A DNA stretch of 64,000 nucleotides from Streptomyces sp. P9-A4 (GTDB taxonomy: Bacteria > Actinomycetota > Actinomycetes > Streptomycetales > Streptomycetaceae). Numbering within the stretch: the first letter of the stretch is position 1; each line of letters starts with the position of its first letter. The notes below the pieces were generated by a model. The model was not told the origin of the DNA and did not search any database. It saw only the letters and a program-made list of their open reading frames with translations. Of this stretch, positions 36,296 through 43,730 are shown piece by piece. The translations under genes were made by a program, and so were the position numbers. The stretch covers positions 6,768,501 through 6,832,500 of the forward strand of contig NZ_JAZIFY010000001.1 in assembly GCF_036634195.1 (NCBI RefSeq), in the 5' to 3' direction.

Positions 36296-37126
36296 TCAGC
36301 CGATGAGGGCGACCGGGGCGTCCCAGGCGTTGCGGTCGACGGTGATGGTGTAGCCGCCGCGGGTCTCCTTGCTGTTGGCCTTGTACTGGTGGCCGCGGCT
36401 GTGGTCCGTGTACAGCTTCGGGTTCCAGGGCCAGTCCTTGGTGGTGGTCTCCTGGCCGTTCCACAGGGCGTACCAGAGGTTTCCCGGCAGGTCGGTGCGG
36501 TTCGTGGCGGTGGCGATCGCCTTGGCGCCGGAGCCGCTGAAGCCGTAGAGGCCGGCGCGGTAGGTCTTGGCGCGCAGGGTCTTGGTGAAGGACCGCACGT
36601 AGGTGAGGGTGGCGTCGTTGCACGCCTTGTCGGCGATGTCGTACGACTCCATGTTGAGGTAGACCGGGCTGCCGGCCTTCATGCCGAGGGCCGAGGCCTT
36701 GACGATCGCGTCGTTGGCGTTGGCGGCGCCCACCGAGGCGGCGGTGGCCGCGGTGAACCTCTCCTTGTTCCCGCTCTTCTGGCAGGGCGGCTGGGCGCCG
36801 ACGTAGAGCGGGATGACCCGCCAGCCGAGCGTGTCGACCGACTTCACCCAGGACCTGGTCAGGTTGGGCTGGGCGCAGCCGCGGTTCTTGCCGCCGACGT
36901 AGACCGCGACACCGCCGTAGTAGCCGTCCTTCTTCCACGCCGTCATCGCGGTGAGCGAGGGCGCCGTGCAGGCGTCGAACGCCCGGCCCGTGTAGGTCTT
37001 CTGCACCGGCCACGCCGGAGCCGCCATCGAGGTCTGCGCCGCGACTCCGGCACCGGCCACGACGAACACGCCCGTCGCCGCCCACGCGATGTAGCGACCT
37101 CTCTTGGACAACCGGTGCTTGGACAA
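36296..37126 (-). CDS. Secreted DUF1906 (Rv2525c-like glycoside hydrolase-like) protein
   Basis: 276 residues from TTG 37126 (SKHRLSKRGRYIAWAA), preceded by GGGGTGGGGA. Signal peptide to about residue 36 (TSMAA). The domain from 45 on follows the DUF1906 TIM-barrel: GRAFDACTAPSLTAMTAW, YGGVAVYVGGKN, WRVIPLYVGAQPP, VYLNMESYD, RAGLYGFS and LWYALWNG. The MESYD acid pair corresponds to the likely active site. The family is exported and suspected to act on cell-wall glycans; activity is unproven. Alternative starts at GTG 37162 and ATG 37150 would lengthen the signal peptide n-region. Confidence 0.85.
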   Translation of the reverse strand: MSKHRLSKRGRYIAWAATGVFVVAGAGVAAQTSMAAPAWPVQKTYTGRAFDACTAPSLTAMTAWKKDGYYGGVAVYVGGKNRGCAQPNLTRSWVKSVDTLGWRVIPLYVGAQPPCQKSGNKERFTAATAASVGAANANDAIVKASALGMKAGSPVYLNMESYDIADKACNDATLTYVRSFTKTLRAKTYRAGLYGFSGSGAKAIATATNRTDLPGNLWYALWNGQETTTKDWPWNPKLYTDHSRGHQYKANSKETRGGYTITVDRNAWDAPVALIG

Positions 37127-37351
37127 TTCCCCACCCCATACGTACGACATCTTCGAGTTCACGCTCCGTCCGGCCGGAGCGCGATCACCCTACCCAGCGG
37201 CACCGACACCTCGACGGCTGGGGCGACGCGCCGACAGCGCTCGCCCCGGGCCGGGCACCGCTCTCGGCCGCGTCGTCGGAAAGGCCGGGGCGGGTGGGGT
37301 CCCGCGTGGTACGAACACTGATGACCCACCTTGCGACGGAAGGGACCCGGG

Positions 37352-38002
37352 ATGGACCACGACGATGCGCACGTGCGGCCGGTGTCGGCGGCTGAGTTGT
37401 TCGACGGGCTGGGGATCGACTACGAGCACGCCTTCGTTCGTCTGCCGGCTCAGCTGGCGGCGATCGAGTGGCTCACCGCACGGCTGGGCGCGGGGGCGAG
37501 GGTGCTCGACGTGGGCAGCGGGACCGGGCGTCCGGTGGCCGACCTCCTCGTGCGGGCCGGCTGTGAGGTGACCGGCATCGACGTGTCCGGCGAGATGGTC
37601 GCCCTCGCGAGCGCGCAGGTGCCCGGGGCGGGCTTCGAGCAGTGCGACGTGCGGGCGTTCGGCGCGCCGGAGGGTCACTTCGACGCGGTGTGCGCGTTCT
37701 TCCCCCTTCTGATGATGAGCAGGGCGGAGGCGGCCGACGCCCTGAAGCGCATGGCCGGCTGGCTGGCGCCCGGCGGCTTCCTGGTGACGGCGACGGTGCC
37801 CGCGGACGTGGAGGACGCCGAGATCGTCTGGATGGAGCGCACGGTCAGGGTCTCCAGCTTCTCGGCGGAGGAGTACCTGCGCCTCCAGCGGGAGGACTGC
37901 GGCCTCGACGTCCTGCATCACGCGGTGTCGGTCTTCGCCCCGGACGACGACCGCGCGGCCCCAGAGGAGCACCTCTTCACCTACGCCCGCCGCCCGGCCT
38001 GA
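37352..38002 (+). CDS. Class I SAM-dependent methyltransferase
   Basis: 216 residues. Rossmann motif I VLDVGSGTGRPVADLL, acidic motif GIDVSGEMVALA, motif FEQCDVRAFGAPEGHFDAVCAFFPLLMM and the post-motif GWLAPGGFLVTATVP. It resembles UbiE/Methyltransf_25 enzymes; the acceptor substrate cannot be deduced. ATG 37352 follows GGAAGGGA six bases upstream. No operon partner: the ABC importer starts 113 bases later after its own promoter. Confidence 0.88.
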   Translation: MDHDDAHVRPVSAAELFDGLGIDYEHAFVRLPAQLAAIEWLTARLGAGARVLDVGSGTGRPVADLLVRAGCEVTGIDVSGEMVALASAQVPGAGFEQCDVRAFGAPEGHFDAVCAFFPLLMMSRAEAADALKRMAGWLAPGGFLVTATVPADVEDAEIVWMERTVRVSSFSAEEYLRLQREDCGLDVLHHAVSVFAPDDDRAAPEEHLFTYARRPA

Positions 38003-38028
38003 CGGAGGGCGCGGCGGCGGACCGTGCC

Positions 38029-38089
38029 TGACGTACCGTCAATTGACGCTGTATCAGTTATTGACGGTTCATCAGTTCGGTCACAGAAT
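38029..38089 (+). promoter_or_regulatory. Repeat-dense promoter of the ABC importer operon
   Basis: TGACG-TAC-CGTCA (38029-38041) overlaps the palindrome CGTCAATTGACG (38037-38048). Two tandem 18-bp units begin at 38042 and 38060, each ATTGACG-N4-ATCAGTT. The second unit provides a -35 TTGACG (38061-38066), 17 bases before a -10 CAGAAT (38084-38089). The repeats should bind an operon-specific regulator. Confidence 0.65.
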
Positions 38090-38115
38090 GCGGTCACCCG
38101 ACGGAGGGATCGCCC

Positions 38116-39363
38116 GTGCCTCGACCGTTGCGCGTCATCGCCGCCGCGTTCGCCCTGCTCCTCGTCACCGCCTGCAACTCCGCCTCCAGCGGCGGAAGCA
38201 CCGCCACCTCCGTACGCGGAGTCACCGTCGACACGATCAAGGTCGGCGGCATCGTCTCCATGACGACCGCCAGCGGATACTCCAAGAAGGACACCGATCT
38301 CGGCGCCCGGGCCCGCTACGACCGGGCCAACGCCGAGGGCGGGATCAACGGGCGGAAGATCGAGTACCTGGGCGCCGAGGACGACGGCCAGGACCCGGCC
38401 AGGAACCTGGCCGCGGCCCGCAAGCTCGTCCAGCAGGACAAGGTCTTCGCCGTCTCGCCCATGAGCTCGGTCACCTTCGCCGGGGCCGACTTCCTCGATG
38501 GCCAGAAGGTTCCGACGGTGGGCTGGGGCACGCTCCCCTCGTTCTGCGGGCCGGAGCACATCTACGGCTTCAACGGCTGCCTCGTCCCGACGCCGGGCGG
38601 CACGCTCAACCAGACCTGGCCCGAGAGCCTCGCGGCCGTCCTCGGCGGCTCCCGCGGCAAGTCGGTCGCGCTGATCGCCGGCGACAACGACGCCGGAAAG
38701 TTCGGCATCCGCACCTTCACCCAGGGCTTCAAGGCGGCCGGCTTCCAGGTCCCGTACGCCAAGGCCGTGGTGCCGGCGACCTCGATGCCCAGCGACTGGT
38801 CGGCGTACACCAAGGAGATCCTCCGCTCGGGCCCCGGCGGCGGCGCGCCCGACGCCGTGGTCTCCGTGATGCAGACGCCGTACAACATCGGCCTCTTCAC
38901 CGCCCTCAAGCGGTCCGGCTACAAGGGGATCATCTCCGACCCGACGGACTACGATCCCGGACTGCTCGCGAAGGACGCGACGAAGCAGGCCCTCGACGGG
39001 GTGCACGTACTGCTGCAGTTCCAGCCCTTCGAGGCGGACACCCCCGCGATGGAACAGTTCAAGGCCGACATCAGGAAGGCCGCCGGAGGCAAGGACGTCC
39101 CCCTCAACATGCACATGATGACGGGGTACATGAGCGCCGACCTCTTCCTCTCGATCGCCGGGAGGGCCGGCAAGGACCTCACCGTGGAGTCCTTCCAGAA
39201 AGCCGCCGCCGGCTTCTCCGACACCGGCACGCTCGTGGGCGACCGCGCCGAGCCGAAGGGGAAGAAGGAGAGCTTCGGCTGCGGGGCGCTCGTCCGCCTG
39301 AAGAACGGGCGGTACGAGGTGGCGGTGCCGTTCAAGTGCTATCCGCCGATCCCCTTCGGCTGA
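38116..39363 (+). CDS. Branched-chain amino-acid type ABC substrate-binding lipoprotein
   Basis: 415 residues. Signal peptide with lipobox LLVTAC (Cys about 20). A type I periplasmic-binding fold follows: VDTIKVGGIVSMTTASGYSKKDTDLGARARYDRANAEGGINGRKIEYLGAEDDGQDPARNLAAARKLV. The effector pocket cannot be assigned; related proteins bind branched-chain amino acids, urea or aromatic acids. GTG 38116 follows GGAGGGATC. It is the first gene of an operon with the fused permease-ATPase gene and a second ATPase. Confidence 0.92.
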   Translation: MPRPLRVIAAAFALLLVTACNSASSGGSTATSVRGVTVDTIKVGGIVSMTTASGYSKKDTDLGARARYDRANAEGGINGRKIEYLGAEDDGQDPARNLAAARKLVQQDKVFAVSPMSSVTFAGADFLDGQKVPTVGWGTLPSFCGPEHIYGFNGCLVPTPGGTLNQTWPESLAAVLGGSRGKSVALIAGDNDAGKFGIRTFTQGFKAAGFQVPYAKAVVPATSMPSDWSAYTKEILRSGPGGGAPDAVVSVMQTPYNIGLFTALKRSGYKGIISDPTDYDPGLLAKDATKQALDGVHVLLQFQPFEADTPAMEQFKADIRKAAGGKDVPLNMHMMTGYMSADLFLSIAGRAGKDLTVESFQKAAAGFSDTGTLVGDRAEPKGKKESFGCGALVRLKNGRYEVAVPFKCYPPIPFG

Positions 39364-39376
39364 GGGGGCGCGTCAC

Positions 39377-42268
39377 GTGGGTGACCTGCTGGGCTTCGTC
39401 CTGAGCGGGCTGGTCTCGGGTGCGCTGTACGCGCTGCTCGCGACCGGGCTCGTGCTCTCCTACTCCGCCTCCGGGCTCTTCAACTTCGCGCACGGCGCCA
39501 CCGCCTATCTGTGCGCGCTGGCGTTCTACGAGGTTCACTCCGGCTTCGGCTGGCCGGCCGTCCCCACCGCCCTGCTCCTGGTGTTCGTGGTGGCGCCCGG
39601 CCTCGGCTGGGGCCTGGACCGGCTGATGTTCAGAAAGCTGGCCAAGGTCGGCGAGACGGCTCAGATCGTGGCCACCATCGGTCTGCTCGTCGCGCTGCCC
39701 GCGGCCGGACGATGGGTGGTCGAACTCCTGGAGCGGGCGGGCGCCCCCGTCCAGCCCGCCGAGAACCAGTTCGGACTGCCCGGCGTCGGGCCGAGCCCCG
39801 CCGTGTCCTGGCAGCCGTTCGACGGCGTGGGCATCGACTCCGACCAGCTGATCACCTGGATCGCCACGGCCCTCGCGGCGGCCGGACTGTGGGTGCTGAT
39901 GCGGCACACCCGGCTCGGCCTGCGGCTGCGGGCCGCGGTCGACGACCGTACGCTGACCGAGCTGCGGGGCATCGGCGCGGACCGGCTGTCGTCGATCGCC
40001 TGGATGCTGTCGTCCGGACTCGCGGGCCTCGCCGGTGTCCTCGCGACCCCGCTCCTCGGGCTCTCCGCGCACGACTACACCCTGTTCCTGTTCGTCTCGG
40101 CCACCGCCGCCGTCCTCGGACGCTTCGTGTCCGTGCCCCTCGCCTTCGCGGGCGGCCTCGGGCTCGGCGTACTGCAGAACCTGGTGGCGGGGTACGCCTC
40201 GTTCACCGACGACATCACCGGCTTCCGTACGGCCGTGCCGTTCCTCATCCTCTTCGCCGGCCTCGTCGTCCTGGTGCGGCGGCAACGCGCGGCGGGCACG
40301 GCGGCCGCGGAGGACCCACCGCCCGTCGACTACCTCGCCGGGATGGGGTGGGGCCGCCGCTGGGGTGCGTGGGTGGTGGCCGGCGTGCTGCTCGGCACGG
40401 CGTTCTACACCGTCACCACACCCTTCTGGAGCGGGATCCTGGCCCAAGGGCTGGCGATCGGGCTCGTGTTCATGTCGTTCACGGTGGTCACCGGCCTCGG
40501 CGCGATGGTGTCACTGGCCCAGGCGACGTTCGTGACCGGCGCGGCCCTGGTCGCCGGGCTGCTGATGAGCCACGGCTGGCCCTTCGTCGCGGCGGCGGCG
40601 GTCGGCACCGCGGCTGCGGCCCTGCTCGGCGCGGTGGTCGCACTGCCCGCCCTGCGGCTCGGGGGCAGATCACTGGCCCTGGCCACCCTCGCGCTTGCCT
40701 TCCTGGCGGATCAGGTGCTGTTCCAGCTCGGCTGGCTGCGCAACGGCGACACCGGATGGGAGATTCCCCGCCCGGTGGCCGGCCCGGTGGACCTGGGCGA
40801 CGACCGGGCGATGGGCCTCGCGCTCGTGCTGCTCAGCGGGGTGCTCGTCGCGCTGCTGACCTGGCTGCGCGGCTCCCGCTGGGGCAGGGCCGTGCTGGCG
40901 GTCCGCTCGGCCCCCGAGGCCGCCGCGGCGTCGGGGGTGTCGGTGGTACGGACGAAACTCCTGCTGTTCACGGTGTCGGCGGGACTCGCGGGCTTCGGCG
41001 GGGTGCTCTACGCCTCGTACAACACCCGGATCACGGCCACGGACTTCACGGCGATGACGGGCCTGGTGTGGCTGGCGGTCGTGGTCGCGGCGGGGGTGCG
41101 CAGGCCGCAGTTCGCGGTGGTGGCGGGGCTGGTCTACGCGGTGGTCCCGCATCTGATGTCGGAGTACGTGACGGAGTCCGCCCATCTGCCGGTGATCCTG
41201 TTCGGTCTGGCGGGGCTCGCGCTGGCGAACGACCCGGACGGGTACTGCGCGGCGCTGCCGGCGAGACGAGCGGCCCGGCGCGCCGCGAGACGGGCGGCGG
41301 CGGCGCGGGCGCCGCTGCCGACGGCCGTTCCTCCACCCCGCTCCCCGGATCCGGCGGTGCCGGGTGAGACCCGCTCCCCGCGTTCGGCGGTGCCGGGGGG
41401 CACCCGCTCCCCGGATCCGGCGGTGTCGGAGGACACCCGCTCCCCGCGTCCGCCGGTCTCGGGAATCAGCCGCTCCCCGGATCCGGACGCGGGAGCAAGC
41501 CCCCGGGGCCCCGGGAAGGGGAATCCGAGCCCGGCTCCCACGGGGACGGGCAGCGGCTCCGGCGACGCGCCGGGCGCGCTCGAACTGAGCGGCGTGCACG
41601 CCGGGTACGGCGGCGCGCCCGTGCTGCACGGCGTGGATCTCGTGGTGCGCGGCGGCGAGGCGCTGGTGCTGCTCGGGCCCAACGGGGCCGGGAAGTCCAC
41701 CCTCTGCCGGGTGGCCGCGGGGCTGCTGCGGCCGGCCGACGGCCTCGTGCGCGTACGGGGCGAGGACGCCACCCGCGACGCGGCGGTCACCCGGGCGCGT
41801 CGCGGGGTGCGGCTGGCTCCCGAGGGGCGGGGGATCTTCGCCGGGCTCTCGATCGAGGAGAACCTGGCCCTCCAGCTGGCGCGGGCCGAGGACCGCGACG
41901 CCGTGTACGCGCGGTTCCCCGCGCTCGCCGCTCGCCGTACCGTCCTCGCCGGCTCCCTGTCGGGCGGCGAGCAGCAGATCCTCGCCCTCGCCCCGCTCCT
42001 CCAGCGTCCACCGGCCGTCCTCGTCGCCGACGAGCCGTCCCTGGGTCTCGCACCGCGCGTCGTGGACGAGGTCTTCCAGCTCCTGACCGAACTCCGCGGC
42101 CGGGGCACCGCCTTGGTCCTGGTCGAGGAGAAGGCGGCCGAGGTACTCGGCATCGCCGACACCGTCGCGTACCTCGCGCAGGGCGAGATCGTCTGGTCCG
42201 GGCCGCGGTCCGAGGTGGACCGGGCCCGGCTCGCCGAGGCCTACCTGGGGACGGGAGCCCGCCGATGA
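39377..42268 (+). CDS. Fused LivH-LivM-LivF: two permeases and an ATPase in one protein
   Basis: 963 residues carrying three normally separate proteins. Residues 1-300 are a LivH-type permease (LSYSASGLFNFAHGA motif). Residues 330-635 are a LivM-type permease (GAMVSLAQATFVTGAAL and the VLAVRSAPEAAAASGVSV loop). A disordered linker of about 100 residues (630-733) holds four 11-residue RSPxxxVxxxx repeats. Residues 735-963 are a LivF-type ATPase with Walker A LLGPNGAGKST, signature LSGGEQQILALAPLL and VLVADEPSLGLAP. GTG start 39377. It forms the importer with the binding protein upstream and the LivG ATPase that overlaps its stop. Confidence 0.92.
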   Translation: MGDLLGFVLSGLVSGALYALLATGLVLSYSASGLFNFAHGATAYLCALAFYEVHSGFGWPAVPTALLLVFVVAPGLGWGLDRLMFRKLAKVGETAQIVATIGLLVALPAAGRWVVELLERAGAPVQPAENQFGLPGVGPSPAVSWQPFDGVGIDSDQLITWIATALAAAGLWVLMRHTRLGLRLRAAVDDRTLTELRGIGADRLSSIAWMLSSGLAGLAGVLATPLLGLSAHDYTLFLFVSATAAVLGRFVSVPLAFAGGLGLGVLQNLVAGYASFTDDITGFRTAVPFLILFAGLVVLVRRQRAAGTAAAEDPPPVDYLAGMGWGRRWGAWVVAGVLLGTAFYTVTTPFWSGILAQGLAIGLVFMSFTVVTGLGAMVSLAQATFVTGAALVAGLLMSHGWPFVAAAAVGTAAAALLGAVVALPALRLGGRSLALATLALAFLADQVLFQLGWLRNGDTGWEIPRPVAGPVDLGDDRAMGLALVLLSGVLVALLTWLRGSRWGRAVLAVRSAPEAAAASGVSVVRTKLLLFTVSAGLAGFGGVLYASYNTRITATDFTAMTGLVWLAVVVAAGVRRPQFAVVAGLVYAVVPHLMSEYVTESAHLPVILFGLAGLALANDPDGYCAALPARRAARRAARRAAAARAPLPTAVPPPRSPDPAVPGETRSPRSAVPGGTRSPDPAVSEDTRSPRPPVSGISRSPDPDAGASPRGPGKGNPSPAPTGTGSGSGDAPGALELSGVHAGYGGAPVLHGVDLVVRGGEALVLLGPNGAGKSTLCRVAAGLLRPADGLVRVRGEDATRDAAVTRARRGVRLAPEGRGIFAGLSIEENLALQLARAEDRDAVYARFPALAARRTVLAGSLSGGEQQILALAPLLQRPPAVLVADEPSLGLAPRVVDEVFQLLTELRGRGTALVLVEEKAAEVLGIADTVAYLAQGEIVWSGPRSEVDRARLAEAYLGTGARR
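41339..41490 (+). repeat. Four 33-bp tandem repeats in the permease-ATPase linker
   Basis: In-frame units at 41339, 41372, 41405 and 41438, plus a partial fifth at 41471. Each encodes RSP(D/R)(P/S/x)xVxxxx. Sequence divergence alternates (RSPDP / RSPR), as if a 66-bp pair had been duplicated. Confidence 0.85.
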
Positions 42269-43032
42269 GTCACCCTCTGCTCCACGCGAGCGGGATCGGT
42301 GTCCGGTTCGGCGGCGTCCACGCCCTGACGGACGTGACCCTCTCCGTACGCCCGGGCGAGATCTGCGGCGTCATCGGTCCGAACGGGGCGGGCAAGACGA
42401 CGCTCTTCGACGTGTTGTCGGGCATGCGACGACCGGACGCGGGAGCGATCACCTACGACGGTACGGACATCACCCGCCGTTCCCCGGTCTGGCGGGCCCG
42501 GCACGGCATCCGCCGCACCTTCCAACGCCAGCAGCTCTTCGGTCAGTTGACCGTGGCGGACAATCTCGTCGTGGCGCAGGACTGGCGGGGCGGTGTGCGG
42601 CCCGCGGCACGCCGCCACCGGGAGCGGGCCGCCGCTGTGCTCCACGCGTGCGGGCTCGACGCGCTCGCCGGCGCGTACGCGGGAGGCCTGCCTGTCGGGC
42701 AGGCCCGCATGGTCGAGCTGGCCCGCGCGCTCGCCGATCCGCCCCGGGTCCTGCTCCTGGACGAGCCCGCGTCCGGGACGACCGCCGAGGAGCGTCACCG
42801 ACTCGCCTCCGTCATACGCCATATGGCCGATGAGGAGAACTGCGCGGTGCTGCTCGTCGAGCACAACGTGGCGTTCGTGATGGAGCTGTGTTCCCGCGTC
42901 GTGGTGCTCGACCTCGGCCGGGTCCTCACCGAGGGGACCGCGGCCGAGGTCCACGCGGACCCGGCGGTGCGGGAGGCGTACCTCGGCGCCGGTTCGGGCG
43001 GGGCGGAGGGTGATCACACCCCGGATCACTGA
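42265..43032 (+). CDS. LivG-type ABC ATP-binding protein
   Basis: 255 residues. Walker A GPNGAGKTTLFDVLSG and the LivG-specific long insert around IRRTFQRQQLFGQLTVADNLVVAQDW. The signature loop GLPVGQARMVELARAL is atypical, VGQAR for SGGQ-R. Walker B is VLLLDEPASGTT and the switch is VLLVEHNVAFVMELCSRVVVLDLG. It overlaps the fused LivHMF gene by four bases and supplies the second ATPase of the heterodimeric importer. Normal length. Confidence 0.93.
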   Translation: MSHPLLHASGIGVRFGGVHALTDVTLSVRPGEICGVIGPNGAGKTTLFDVLSGMRRPDAGAITYDGTDITRRSPVWRARHGIRRTFQRQQLFGQLTVADNLVVAQDWRGGVRPAARRHRERAAAVLHACGLDALAGAYAGGLPVGQARMVELARALADPPRVLLLDEPASGTTAEERHRLASVIRHMADEENCAVLLVEHNVAFVMELCSRVVVLDLGRVLTEGTAAEVHADPAVREAYLGAGSGGAEGDHTPDH

Positions 43033-43066
43033 TGTCGGCGTGGGGATCGGCCTCGTCGCACGCCGC

Positions 43067-43093
43067 CAACTCACCTGGCATCATGGTGAGTTG
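43067..43093. terminator. 9-bp perfect hairpin after the importer operon
   Basis: CAACTCACC and GGTGAGTTG around a 9-base loop, between the LivG stop and the next gene. It could end the operon or act as an operator of the gene at 43107. Confidence 0.55.
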
Positions 43094-43106
43094 AAGGCAG
43101 TCTCGG

Positions 43107-43730
43107 ATGGTGGGGGAGGCGTCTGATCGCATGCGCGGATACGAATACCAGGGCGGGAACGGCGGCGTCGGACAGTACGACAGCGGGACGGCGACCCGGC
43201 TGGCCCGCCGCGCGGTGGGCGCGGTGGCACCGCACGAGCTGCCCCAGTTCCCGATGACGGCCCAGGCCTTCCACAGCTCGTCCGCGAAGGACCGGTCGTG
43301 GCCGGTCCACCGTGACGAGCCACTGGGGATAGGCCTCGACGTGGTCGCCGCGCTCATCAGCACCGCGGCGCTCTCCGCCGCGGTCCAGGTACTCGACCAC
43401 CTCGTGCAGCAGTCCACCGCGCACGCCGTGGACACCACCCGGAGCCGGCTGCTGCCTCGGCTGTTGCGCCGCCGCACGCGACAGGCCCTCGAACAGGCCG
43501 CGGAGCCGGCCACGGCGCCCGCCGAGGCGGAACGGCTGACCGCCGAGCAGCTGACCCGGCTGCGCGAGGTGGCCACGCGGGCGGCACTGCGATGGCGCGT
43601 ACCCGAGGCGCAGGCGCGGGCGATCGCGGACGGGATCGTCGCGGAACTCGCCACCCTGTCCCAGGAGCAGCAGGAGCAGCAGGAGCAGCAGGAGCCGGGC
43701 GGGGAAGGGCCGGCCGAGGCCGCCGGATGA
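43107..43730 (+). CDS. Hypothetical helical protein partnered with an M48 protease
   Basis: 207 residues, no family recognised. An N-terminal segment without structure, one moderately hydrophobic stretch (LDVVAALISTAALSAAVQVL, about 78-97) and a long amphipathic charged helix region (LLPRLLRRRTRQALEQAAEPATAPAEAERLTAEQLTRLREVATRAALRWRV). It ends in a QEQQEQQEQQEPGGEG tail. Its TGA overlaps the protease ATG (ATGA), so the two products are made together. ATG 43107 has GAAGG nine bases upstream; ATG 43131 is an alternative. Confidence 0.75.
   Translation: MVGEASDRMRGYEYQGGNGGVGQYDSGTATRLARRAVGAVAPHELPQFPMTAQAFHSSSAKDRSWPVHRDEPLGIGLDVVAALISTAALSAAVQVLDHLVQQSTAHAVDTTRSRLLPRLLRRRTRQALEQAAEPATAPAEAERLTAEQLTRLREVATRAALRWRVPEAQARAIADGIVAELATLSQEQQEQQEQQEPGGEGPAEAAG
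43662..43697 (+). repeat. Nine-base tandem repeat (CAGGAGCAG) at a gene end
   Basis: Three perfect copies and one variant, coding Gln-Glu-Gln units at the C-terminus of the hypothetical protein. Prone to copy-number change. Confidence 0.85.
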
